From an uncultured Fibrobacter sp. (GTDB lineage: Bacteria; Fibrobacterota; Fibrobacteria; Fibrobacterales; Fibrobacteraceae), in the NCBI GenBank assembly GCA_947306025.1, contig CAMZFJ010000019.1:1-13210 (forward strand): a stretch of 13,210 bases of DNA. Reading direction: 5' to 3'. The first letter of the stretch is position 1; each line of letters opens with the position of its first letter. This document shows, piece by piece, positions 1 to 6,553 of the stretch. The translations under genes and the position numbers were made by a program. Under the pieces are notes generated by a model, which worked only from the letters and a program-made list of their open reading frames with translations, was not told the origin of the DNA and did not search any database.

Positions 1-242
1 ACGGAAAAGCAAAGCCCGTGAGCCTGACCCGGATTTTGGAAGGGGTCTTGCCCGATGATGACAGCCTTGACTTTATCGACGGGGCAATAGTCGAGGGCGG
101 CGAAAATCTGCGGTCCGGGTGGATACACCACGTGATGTTCCGCATGTTCTTGCAAAAGTTTTGCTTTAATTTGTTTAAAATACGGCTGTTCGAACTGGTC
201 GGCGAGCAGGTTCAGCCAAGATTCTTCAAGTTTGACGGACAT
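1..242 (-). CDS. ung: Uracil-DNA glycosylase family 1, N-terminal part (cut by window edge)
   Basis: Ung removes uracil from DNA, starting base excision repair in the cytoplasm. Reading leftward from ATG 242-240, 80 codons are open to the window edge. The product starts MSVKLEESWLNLLADQFEQP and reaches VKAVIIGQDPFQNPGQAHGL followed by CFS, the family's motif A and following loop. The catalytic Asp of GQDP (D64 in E. coli) is D66 here. Motif A is normally GQDPYH; here it reads GQDPFQ, so the Tyr that excludes thymine is Phe and the next His is Gln. No clear Shine-Dalgarno precedes the ATG, which is preceded by a TCGTCT-type repeat. The methyltransferase gene ends 82 bp upstream on the same strand. 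The C-terminal two thirds, including the HPSPLS-type motif, lie outside the window. Family assignment is firm; activity cannot be judged from this fragment. Confidence 0.88.
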   Translation of the reverse strand, partial: MSVKLEESWLNLLADQFEQPYFKQIKAKLLQEHAEHHVVYPPGPQIFAALDYCPVDKVKAVIIGQDPFQNPGQAHGLCFS

Positions 243-265
243 AATTTTTTAGACGATAGAAGAAA

Positions 266-325
266 GACGATAGACGAAAGATAATAAAAGATTGATGTTA
301 GAGTTTTTTCCTTTCGTCATTCGTC
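266..325. repeat. Inverted TCGTCT/AGACGA-type repeat between methyltransferase and ung
   Basis: Arms at 266-280 and 311-325 are inverted copies matching at 13 of 15 positions, separated by a 30-nt AT-rich spacer. Further copies of the GACGAAAG unit lie at about 251-265 and 347-357. The right arm runs into the methyltransferase stop codon (325-327), so the last residues of that protein are encoded next to or within repeat sequence. The same unit occurs in tandem inside the UvrA-like gene at 7481-7512. No U-tract follows on the minus strand, so this looks like a dispersed repeat rather than a standard terminator. Confidence 0.6.
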
Positions 326-1722
326 TATAGCGAGCTGGGCGAGCGTTCTTTCGTCTTTAAAGTCAAAATCGCTACTTTCTCGCCGTTGAGGCGCGTATAG
401 AAAAGGATGGCGCTGTTCTTGCCCTTGGGCTTGAGACGCTTGATTTCTTGGTCCGGATCGACTTTGACGCCTCGCAGCTTGAGCGTGAGTTTTCCGACAT
501 CGTGAGCCTTGAGCATGGCGCGGACGGCTCCGGTCGAAATTTCTGCGGAATCGAGAACTTCGAAGTTGGCAAAACCGGGCGAGGGGAGTGGCTTTTCGCT
601 AGTCGTGTAAGCGATGCCCGGCGAAATCAGGTGCGTCGATTCGTCGTGGGCGAGCGCGACAACGCCAAAGAGGTGGCTGCGGAGCAACACGGGCGAAGGT
701 TCCGAAATGAACTTGGAAACGCTTCCGAGCGGCAAGTCGGATTCGCTGCTTGCGGTAGTGTAAACGCGGTCGCGCCCTTCGAGTTCGTAGTTGTGGTCGT
801 ATTGCGACTGTTCGCTTTCGTTGCGGGCTTCGCGTTTTTCGTCGCGAATCTCGCTCCATTCGGCGATGGCGTTGCCAGTTTTGTCGACCATCACGGCGCG
901 CACATGGTCTGGGCTTTGGGCGAGTTCGCCGAACAGCACCAAGCATTCGCGGCAGTCTGTGCGGGAACCGATGTACAAAATTTCCGTGCCACGGGGAATT
1001 TCGCTGATGGGGTATCCGGGCGGGATTTTCGCCATGCCGCCTTTGTAGTGCTTCGAAATTTCGATGACTTCTTCGAATGTGGGCGTGAGATTGCGCAGGT
1101 CGCGCTGGTTTTCGCCTTCGATGGCTCGGCGGGCGGGGTCAATCGTGAAGTAATCCGCTTTGGGCAGAGCGAGTGTTACACTTTCGGAATCGTTTTGCTT
1201 GGCGATTTCGCGGACATCGGCGAGGATGGTGTGGTCGTCCGAATCTCGCATGACCTTGCTGTTGTAGCGGTACATTTCAAGGCGGTTTTCGTCGAGGTCC
1301 ACGCCGATGGTCAAAAAGTCTTTGGGCAAGTAGAAGGAATCGCCTCCCATGCCGCAGCACAAGTCGTGAACGATGGGAGCGGTTTCGCTGTTTTCCCCAC
1401 TTCTGTTTGCTTGGCGGGCGCGTTCCCAGAGCGTCGATTTCCAACGACCGATATCTTGGGCGGTGCTCTGTTCCAAGGCGAGTTTGTCGCAAAGCAAGAA
1501 TGATGCTGGTGCGTTTTTCGCGGATTTTATGGAATTTTCAGCAAAGAACTTGTCCCTAAATTTGGGGACGAGTGCCATGTAGTCCATAATCGCGGCGCGG
1601 TCTTCGTTGCTGAATTCCTTGGCCAAATGCGTCGAAACTTGCAACGCGTCCATTTTTTTCTTGGTCGCGAGTTCGATGAAATCTTGGACTTTTGCCGATG
1701 TAAGAAGTTCCGCGTTGAGCAT
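325..1722 (-). CDS. Class I SAM-dependent methyltransferase with THUMP-like C-terminal domain
   Basis: A 465-residue cytoplasmic protein, probably an RNA or protein methyltransferase of unknown substrate. Residues 1-100 form a helical N-terminal region (FIELATKKKMDALQVSTHLA). The SAM-binding motif I is VHDLCCGMGGDS at 118-129, the acidic end of the next strand is GVDLDENRL at 140-148, and IDPARR at 194-199 is the motif typical of this family, common in Bacteroidota and relatives. The last 80 residues (LTLKLRGVKVDPDQEIKRLK, then a strand ending VAILTLK) resemble the THUMP-like domain of the same proteins. The ATG at 1722 is used because the protein begins there in register with the family; no strong ribosome site is visible. 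It is probably co-transcribed with ung, 82 bp downstream. The C-terminal tail KTKERSPSSL runs into repeat DNA and may be a recent extension. Confidence 0.82.
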   Translation of the reverse strand: MLNAELLTSAKVQDFIELATKKKMDALQVSTHLAKEFSNEDRAAIMDYMALVPKFRDKFFAENSIKSAKNAPASFLLCDKLALEQSTAQDIGRWKSTLWERARQANRSGENSETAPIVHDLCCGMGGDSFYLPKDFLTIGVDLDENRLEMYRYNSKVMRDSDDHTILADVREIAKQNDSESVTLALPKADYFTIDPARRAIEGENQRDLRNLTPTFEEVIEISKHYKGGMAKIPPGYPISEIPRGTEILYIGSRTDCRECLVLFGELAQSPDHVRAVMVDKTGNAIAEWSEIRDEKREARNESEQSQYDHNYELEGRDRVYTTASSESDLPLGSVSKFISEPSPVLLRSHLFGVVALAHDESTHLISPGIAYTTSEKPLPSPGFANFEVLDSAEISTGAVRAMLKAHDVGKLTLKLRGVKVDPDQEIKRLKPKGKNSAILFYTRLNGEKVAILTLKTKERSPSSL

Positions 1723-2004
1723 ACGTGAAATTTAAATTTTTAAAGGGTTATTTTACAATTTTAAATTTTGAAGAACAGCAAATAAGATGTATTTTTAGAG
1801 TGGACGTGTTTGTAGAACGTCATCCTGAACGGAGTGAATGATCCAGGGCTTTTGTAACTGGATTCTTCGTCATAAAAATGGCTCAGAATGACGAATGAGC
1901 CGAGAGGTGTAGAAACATGCTTGCATATTTCTATATCCGAGGTAATTAAGTCAAGCCTCGAAGAGGAATGACGCTTGTGGCGGATTAAGGGTTGAGTGTA
2001 TAAT
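1723..2004. other. Intergenic region between divergent methyltransferase and GH53 genes
   Basis: No convincing small gene is present. From 1728 to 1768 the DNA is very AT-rich with near-palindromic AAATTTAAA runs, a reasonable place for a divergent promoter, though I cannot assign -35/-10 boxes with confidence. The palindromic repeat at 1818-1893 occupies the middle. A short hairpin (CGAGG 1938-1942 with CCTCG 1956-1960) lies upstream of the GH53 start. Confidence 0.5.
1818..1893. repeat. 76-bp palindromic dispersed repeat of the GTCATCCTGA type
   Basis: The outer ends CGTCATCCTGAAC (1818-1830) and GCTCAGAATGACG (1881-1893) are near-perfect inverted copies, and inner segments GATCCAG (1850-1856) and CTGGATTC (1858 onward, shifted by the loop) also pair, so the element could fold into one long imperfect hairpin. 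The left half matches, with small changes, the segment inserted in the UvrA-like gene at 7398-7435 and the fragment at 10820-10844. This three-fold presence within 13 kb marks it as a dispersed REP-like family. Its function is unknown; transcript stabilisation or termination is possible. Confidence 0.7.
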
Positions 2005-3516
2005 ATGAATTTTGAAAAAAGCCTTGTTTTAGGTTTAGTGTGTGTGTCGTTTGCGATTTTTTCGCAGGGTTGTGGTGACGATCCGATTTCGTCTCCTTTG
2101 GCAAATTCTCAATCTTTTGGTGTTGAACAAAGTTCTTCGTCCTCGTCATCAAGCAGTGTCACCTTGAGCAACGTCGATGATTCGGCAAACTCATCAATCG
2201 GGTCTAGTAGCAGTAAGGTCGTTGAGCCTGTCGAAACGTCTTCTTCGTCATCATTTGCAAATAGTTCATCCGCCAATATTTCTGTTTCAAGTTCTTCGTA
2301 TCAATCCGGACTTGACTCACTTTTGTCGTCATCAAGTAGTGTCCCCCAGAGAGATGTCGATGGGTCTAGTAGTTCTAAGGCCGTTGAGCCTGTCGAATCG
2401 TCTTCCTCGACGAAATCTTCTTCATCACGTCATTCTGGATCTAATCCGGAATCATCTTCTTCTGCCCAACCCATAAAAATTGATTTTTACAACGGCGCTG
2501 ATATTTCCGAAGTTCAGGAATACGAACGAAGTAACACAAAATTTTACGATGTCGATGGTAAAGAAAGCGATATCTTCACGATTTTGAAAAATCACGGATT
2601 CAACTCGATTCGTTTGCGCACGTTTGTATCGCCCAAGGCTAAGTACGGCTATGCGGCAAGTGGCTGCGGTCATGATTCCGAAGCGTATGGCGACAAGGAA
2701 CATGTTGTGGCTTATGCGAAAAAAGTCAAGGCTGCAGGCATGGGGCTCCTCGTGGATATCCATTACAGCGATGTCTGGGCGGATCCGGGCAAGCAAATTA
2801 TTCCTGAACGCTGGCGCGGCGTGAATAACGCTAATGCGATGGCGGATTCCGTTTACGCTTACACGAAGGACTTGATGATTGCTCTTAAGAATGCCGGTGC
2901 AACGCCGGACATGGTGCAGGTTGGCAACGAAACGACTCCGGGCATATTGATCCACAAGCCGAACAGCAAAACGGACTGCTGGGGAAATGGTGTCGATAAG
3001 GCGGCCACTTCAGTCAATGGCGACATGGGAACCGCGGCGGGCAAGGCGAATGCGGCCAAGTATTTCAACGCCGGTATCAAGGCCGTCAAAGAAGTTTCTC
3101 CGACGACGAAAACCGTGCTTCACATCGAACGCATCCGCCAATCGTCAACGGTTAATTGGTGGATGGGCGTTGTTTTCGACGAGTATAAAATTCCCGCAGA
3201 CGTGATGGGCTTTTCGGCTTATACCGCTTACGGTGACGGCACTCCGGACAATTGGAAAAACTTGTTCAATTCCTTGACGTCCAAGTATTCAAAGCTTGAA
3301 TTTATTGTGGCCGAATACAATGGTGGCGATTCCGATAACCATTATAAATTCGATGGCTCTCGCAAAAAGACTCGCGAAATGATTAGCGGCATGAATCGTT
3401 GGATTGGAACGTTCTTCTGGGAACCGACGATTGGCGGTGCGTGGGGAGCTGGGCTCTTTGATTGGAAAGGAAAAGACCTTTACGCCAACGCAAAGGCCTT
3501 TGAAGAATTTTACTAA
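2005..3516 (+). CDS. GH53 endo-beta-1,4-galactanase, lipoprotein with Ser-rich linker
   Basis: Predicted arabinogalactan endo-beta-1,4-galactanase, cutting galactan side chains of pectin at the cell surface. The 503-residue product has an N-terminal hydrophobic segment followed by FSQGC (Cys23), a loose lipobox suggesting a lipid anchor. A Ser-rich linker covers about 40-154 and contains two copies of a VEPVE block. The GH53 barrel covers about 158-503: NGADISEV, RLRTF, DIHYSDVWADPGKQ (251-264), the acid/base Glu in QVGNET (E309) and the probable nucleophile in FIVAEYNG (E437). Family enzymes usually read NEI where this one reads NET. ATG 2005 is chosen to give a compact signal; a GTG at 1996, 4-5 nt after AAGGG, would add MYN and has the better-spaced ribosome site. 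The gene stands alone on the plus strand and ends at a hairpin terminator. Confidence 0.9.
   Translation: MNFEKSLVLGLVCVSFAIFSQGCGDDPISSPLANSQSFGVEQSSSSSSSSSVTLSNVDDSANSSIGSSSSKVVEPVETSSSSSFANSSSANISVSSSSYQSGLDSLLSSSSSVPQRDVDGSSSSKAVEPVESSSSTKSSSSRHSGSNPESSSSAQPIKIDFYNGADISEVQEYERSNTKFYDVDGKESDIFTILKNHGFNSIRLRTFVSPKAKYGYAASGCGHDSEAYGDKEHVVAYAKKVKAAGMGLLVDIHYSDVWADPGKQIIPERWRGVNNANAMADSVYAYTKDLMIALKNAGATPDMVQVGNETTPGILIHKPNSKTDCWGNGVDKAATSVNGDMGTAAGKANAAKYFNAGIKAVKEVSPTTKTVLHIERIRQSSTVNWWMGVVFDEYKIPADVMGFSAYTAYGDGTPDNWKNLFNSLTSKYSKLEFIVAEYNGGDSDNHYKFDGSRKKTREMISGMNRWIGTFFWEPTIGGAWGAGLFDWKGKDLYANAKAFEEFY
2143..2412 (+). repeat. Duplicated coding block in the GH53 Ser-rich linker
   Basis: Two direct copies, 2143-2250 and 2326-2412, share TCGTCATCAAG(C/T)AGTGTC at their starts and GGGTCTAGTAG followed by GTTGAGCCTGTCGAA (2221-2235 and 2383-2397) at their ends, with an indel of about 20 nt between. 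They encode SSSSKVVEPVETSSSS and SSSSKAVEPVESSSS. The GTTGAGCCTGTCGAA core resembles the CCTGAGCTTAGTCGAA repeat inserted in the UvrA-like gene (7454-7469), suggesting that the non-serine part of the linker derives from a dispersed repeat. Confidence 0.65.
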
Positions 3517-3539
3517 AGCGAAAAACCTTTACAAAACAA

Positions 3540-3570
3540 GCCTCTCCGAATTGGAGAGGCCGCGCTTTTT
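3540..3570. terminator. Hairpin terminator between convergent GH53 and COG0523 genes
   Basis: GCCTCTCC (3540-3547) pairs perfectly with GGAGAGGC (3553-3560) around a 5-nt loop, then after CGCG comes a CTTTTT run (3565-3570) serving the plus strand. On the minus strand the hairpin is followed by a mixed run with A-tracts on the plus side (3521-3525), a weaker signal. It lies 24 bp after the GH53 stop and 37 bp from the COG0523 stop, so it may serve both. Confidence 0.75.
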
Positions 3571-3597
3571 ATATCACAAATCTGAACTTTTGACGCG

Positions 3598-4755
3598 TTA
3601 TGCGAATGCTCTTTCGTCAAGGCACTTTTCAAGTTCGAGCATGATGTCGTCCTTGTTGTAACCTTTTCCGATGAACACGACTTGATTTTCGCGGTCGCCA
3701 AATCGGGAGTCCCAGTTTTCTTGAACTTCGGGATTGTCCGCAAGGAATGCTTGCTTTTGGTCTTCGCGCAATGCGTCAATCCAATACGAAACGGGCAGTA
3801 CTGATGAATTCCTGCCAGCTTGTTCAAAGAGTTGCACATCTTTGCTTGCATCCGAGAACCAAATGTAGCCTTTGGAACGGATGAGCTGCGACGGGTAACG
3901 ATTGTTGACAAATTCCATAAAACGGTCTCTGTTGAACGGTTTTCTCGCTTCGAAAATGAATGACGAAATTCCGTATTCGTCAACGCAACCTTCTTTTTTG
4001 CGACCTGGCTGCGTAAGGCTAGCCGTAGCTTTTTGAATTGCCGAAGAGGAATCAATTTGGTCATAGTTGAACGGCTTTGTTGTCATGATTTTTTCAATGT
4101 CGATGTCGCCGTTGACAGCGTGGATAATCGGGGCGCGCGGCTGGAAATCTCGCACGATGGATTCGACTTCCTTGAGCTGGTCTGCACTGAGCAAATCACA
4201 CTTGTTCAAAATGATAAAGTTGCAGAACTCAATTTGGTCCACAATGAGCGTCGAAATTTCTTCTTGCGAGAGGTCGTATTTTTCGGCAAGACTGTCTTTG
4301 GCTTCTTTTCTCTGCTTCAAATCGCTAAGGAATTCGCGGTAGATTCTGTCGGCATCGACAACCGTGACGATAGACGTCAAGTAAACATTCGTGTTCGGAT
4401 TGTCTTCTTCGTAAGCGAGGAAGCTTGCGCTAACGGCGCCGGGATCGCTAATGCCGGAGGCTTCGACAAATACGACTTCAACGGAACTGAGGTTGGAAAT
4501 TTTTTCAATCTGCTGGATGAATTCATCGCGCAGTGTGCAACAGATGCAGCCGTTTTGCAATTCGAACATCGGGCATTCGGTAACATTCGAGCCGTTCTTC
4601 TTGAGAATTTCTGCATCGACATTGATGCTTCCCATATCGTTGACGATGAGGGCGACTTTTCGTTTCTCTTGCTTGAGAAGGTTGTTCAAAAGGGTCGTTT
4701 TGCCCGAGCCCAAATACCCAGTGATGAGGATCACCGGTTTCTTATTCTTTTTCAT
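3598..4755 (-). CDS. COG0523/CobW-family GTPase, probable zinc metallochaperone
   Basis: A 385-residue cytoplasmic G3E GTPase. Visible motifs: Walker A GYLGSGKTT (13-21); the family's metal-binding CxCC motif as NGCICC with Cys70, Cys72 and Cys73; VEASGISDP (97-105); the guanine-specificity motif NKCD (184-187); and a CobW C-terminal domain from about 268 to 380 (FIFEARKPFNRDRF, then GYIWFSDASKDVQ). There is no His-rich loop. Family members insert or allocate metal (zinc, cobalt or iron) to client proteins. A Fur-type regulator 86 bp upstream on the same strand favours a zinc-starvation role of the ZigA/YciC kind; this is inference from context. AAAGGA sits 5 nt before the ATG. The leader contains a small hairpin (TCCTCG/CGAGGA, about 4790-4807) without a U-tract. 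No Zur-like palindrome is seen directly upstream, so transcription probably comes from the regulator's promoter. Confidence 0.88.
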   Translation of the reverse strand: MKKNKKPVILITGYLGSGKTTLLNNLLKQEKRKVALIVNDMGSINVDAEILKKNGSNVTECPMFELQNGCICCTLRDEFIQQIEKISNLSSVEVVFVEASGISDPGAVSASFLAYEEDNPNTNVYLTSIVTVVDADRIYREFLSDLKQRKEAKDSLAEKYDLSQEEISTLIVDQIEFCNFIILNKCDLLSADQLKEVESIVRDFQPRAPIIHAVNGDIDIEKIMTTKPFNYDQIDSSSAIQKATASLTQPGRKKEGCVDEYGISSFIFEARKPFNRDRFMEFVNNRYPSQLIRSKGYIWFSDASKDVQLFEQAGRNSSVLPVSYWIDALREDQKQAFLADNPEVQENWDSRFGDRENQVVFIGKGYNKDDIMLELEKCLDERAFA

Positions 4756-4841
4756 AAGAATCCTTTGTTTGTGTAAAAGCGTTATAGGTCCTCGTGGTGG
4801 CGAGGATTATGGTTTAATTTTTTATATGTAAAAGTCTTTTG

Positions 4842-5267
4842 TTAAATGCTGTTGGTGGCGTGACTGCAATTTTTGCAGAGGCCGTAAAAAACCGTGCGGA
4901 AGGGGTCTAGCGTAAAACCGTGTTCGGCCATCAGGTGCGAACCGAGCTTTTCAAGATCGTGGCATTCTAGATGGATGAGCGTGCCGCATTTTTCGCACTT
5001 CAAGTGAAAATGGGAAACTTCTTTGTGGCAATCTTCGCCAAGGTATTCAAAACATGCGGCGTTCTGTTCGCCCAGAAAATACTTCTGGACAACGCCTTGC
5101 GCCACAAACTTTTCAATTTGCCTGTAGATTGTGGCGATTCCAATGGAAATGTTCTGCTCCAAAAAATAGGCATGAACGTCTTCCGCTGTAAAATGGCGAT
5201 TTTGCAGCGCTTTAAAGCAGGAAAGGAGTAAATCCTGCTGCCTAGTTTTATAATTCGTTTTTCCCAT
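4842..5267 (-). CDS. Fur-family metalloregulator, probably Zur
   Basis: A 141-residue DNA-binding repressor. A winged helix covers about 8-65, with the recognition helix around IGIATIYRQIEKF (42-54). The dimerisation and metal domain follows: SHFHLKCEKC holds His86, His88, Cys91 and Cys94, and FYGLCKNC holds Cys131 and Cys134, the four Cys forming the structural zinc site of the family. Sequence alone does not separate Zur from Fur or PerR. The COG0523 gene just downstream and the GATAAC-type operator make Zur the best guess. A consensus promoter and a perfect palindrome lie immediately upstream, pointing to autoregulation. The ATG at 5267 gives the usual short N-terminal helix; only a weak GAG precedes it as ribosome site. 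Confidence 0.87.
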   Translation of the reverse strand: MGKTNYKTRQQDLLLSCFKALQNRHFTAEDVHAYFLEQNISIGIATIYRQIEKFVAQGVVQKYFLGEQNAACFEYLGEDCHKEVSHFHLKCEKCGTLIHLECHDLEKLGSHLMAEHGFTLDPFRTVFYGLCKNCSHATNSI

Positions 5268-5280
5268 GCTATTCTCGAAA

Positions 5281-5299
5281 TTTGATAACCGTTATCAAA
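5281..5299. promoter_or_regulatory. Fur/Zur-type operator palindrome
   Basis: TTTGATAACCGTTATCAAA is a perfect 9-1-9 inverted repeat. It touches the last base of the -10 box of the regulator's promoter and covers the expected transcription start, so a bound dimer would block initiation. The form resembles 7-1-7 boxes of the Fur superfamily (for example TGATAATNATTATCA). It is the only such palindrome I see in the window. Confidence 0.8.
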
Positions 5300-5327
5300 T
5301 TATAACAAAAGAGAAAATCCTTGGCAA
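5299..5327 (-). promoter_or_regulatory. Sigma70-type promoter of the Zur-like gene
   Basis: On the minus strand TTGCCA (5327-5322, 5 of 6 consensus) is followed after exactly 17 nt by TATAAT (5304-5299, perfect). The predicted start is near 5292, giving a leader of about 25 nt before the ATG at 5267. The start lies within the operator palindrome. Confidence 0.78.
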
Positions 5328-5345
5328 GGGGATGGATTTCTCTTT
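5308..5345 (-). terminator. Terminator-like inverted repeat after the GH18 gene
   Basis: GAGAAAATCC (5311-5320) pairs with GGATTTCTC (5334-5342), one A bulged, with AAA/TTT flanks extending the stem. On the minus strand the descending arm continues into TCTCTTTTG, a fair U-tract. It starts directly after the GH18 stop codon. Its loop contains the -35 box of the next gene. Confidence 0.55.
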
Positions 5346-6542
5346 TTACGGCTTTTCAATGCGGAAGCGTGTTTTCATGATTCGGGCGTCGTTGGCGGCT
5401 TTGCCAAGGGCATCGACGTGCTTGATTTGCGTTTTTTGCATTCGAATTGTGGAATGAGTCCTGTGCGGTGCGATACTTGTAGAACCGCCCTGTAGCACGA
5501 TGGCGATACTGTCGAGAATCGGATTTCCGACGCCTTCGATGTAGTCGTGCGAAACTTCCCAGACCATGATTCCGGCGTAGCCGTTTTCTTTAACCCAGCG
5601 TGTTTTGATGGCGGCGGAGTGCGGGTCTTCGTAAGTGGTGTAGCTGTTTTCGGATACGGCGTAAGGCTCTACAGAAACGCTATCGAAATGGATTTCCCAA
5701 TTGGTGTTTTTAATAATTTGTGCGTAGCTGAGTGATTTCGTCTTTCCCTTGGTAAAGTCGCTGCCTGGTCCGGTCGCACCTTCAAATTCAAAACCGAAAG
5801 CGGGAATGCCGAAGACCATTTTTTCTGCGGGAACGCCACGCTTGCTCCAATATTCAAACGTTTCTTGCCAAGACCAAGTGGTGTAACCTTCATGCGGGTA
5901 GAGTGGCGAATCGAACATCGCTTTTTCATCCCAGTCGCCGGTCATGTCGTAGGTCATGAAGCTGAACCAGTCTAGATTTTTGACGAGAACTTCGGGCGTA
6001 AACCATTTGCCGTAATAACGCGAACAGGGGAGTGCTGCCGAGAGGCTTTTGTCTTTGGGGAGAGCTTCGCGGAGTTCCGTTAAGAGCTTGTTGTACGCGA
6101 TCGTATCGGTTTCGGGCACGGGACTGTATTCCCATTCCCAGTCCATATCGAGCCCGTCGAGGTTGTGGTCGGCTACGAATTGCACTAGGTTCGAGATGAA
6201 ATTGCCTCGCAAAGCATTGTTAGATGCAACGGGTACAAAGTTTTCGCTTTGTCCGCCACCGCCGAGTGAAACGATGACCTTTGTGCCTGCAGCGTGGGCG
6301 AGCGTCACCATGGAATCGAGGGCGCTCGGATCATCTGCGGCATCGCCATGCAATGTTCCATCTGTATTCGGTGTGATGAAACTCCACAGCACATGCGTCA
6401 ACTTTTCGTAGGGAACTTTATCTACAGTGTAAGCAGGTTTGTGCCATTTTCCCCAATCGGGGTAGTAGCCGATAAAAAGAGGTGCTGCGTATGCTGTGCA
6501 AAATGCTGCGAATGCTAAAATCGAGAGAGCGATCTTTTTCAT
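5346..6542 (-). CDS. Secreted GH18 chitinase-like glycoside hydrolase
   Basis: Predicted to cleave beta-1,4-linked N-acetylglucosamine polymers such as chitin outside the inner membrane; endo-N-acetylglucosaminidase activity cannot be excluded. The 398-residue protein has a signal peptide (MKKIALSILAFAAFCTAYA, cleavage near 19-20). The TIM barrel covers about 21-350, with the SLGGG strand (92-96), the catalytic DGLDMDWE motif (D129, D132, D134, E136), MTYD (Y198, D199) of the substrate pocket, and Trp328 in GIMVWEV on the last strand. Residues 354-398 form a basic tail rich in Lys, Arg and His, including IKHVDALGK. This resembles a C-terminal sorting or basic terminal module more than part of the barrel. 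AAAAGG lies about 8 nt before the ATG and overlaps the end of the UvrA-like gene, 11 bp upstream, so the two are probably co-transcribed. Confidence 0.9.
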   Translation of the reverse strand: MKKIALSILAFAAFCTAYAAPLFIGYYPDWGKWHKPAYTVDKVPYEKLTHVLWSFITPNTDGTLHGDAADDPSALDSMVTLAHAAGTKVIVSLGGGGQSENFVPVASNNALRGNFISNLVQFVADHNLDGLDMDWEWEYSPVPETDTIAYNKLLTELREALPKDKSLSAALPCSRYYGKWFTPEVLVKNLDWFSFMTYDMTGDWDEKAMFDSPLYPHEGYTTWSWQETFEYWSKRGVPAEKMVFGIPAFGFEFEGATGPGSDFTKGKTKSLSYAQIIKNTNWEIHFDSVSVEPYAVSENSYTTYEDPHSAAIKTRWVKENGYAGIMVWEVSHDYIEGVGNPILDSIAIVLQGGSTSIAPHRTHSTIRMQKTQIKHVDALGKAANDARIMKTRFRIEKP

Positions 6543-6553
6543 GATAGAACCTT

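Noticed and set aside
18..284. An 88-codon plus-strand open frame at the left edge
   Set aside because: The opposite strand encodes the Ung N-terminus with an unmistakable motif A, so this is a shadow.
448..1503. A 351-codon open frame on the plus strand opposite the methyltransferase gene
   Set aside because: It is antisense to a gene with clear SAM-binding motifs, shows low-complexity Val/Phe/Ala-rich sequence typical of an antisense shadow, and has no recognisable domain.
1999..2004. Perfect TATAAT as a -10 box
   Set aside because: It lies directly against the GH53 start codon, so transcription would begin inside the gene and after the signal-peptide start. It is probably chance in AT-rich DNA.
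2143..2412. Serine-codon repeats as a CRISPR or minisatellite array
   Set aside because: The repeats are in frame, irregular in spacing and encode a Ser-rich linker between a lipoprotein signal and a GH53 domain.
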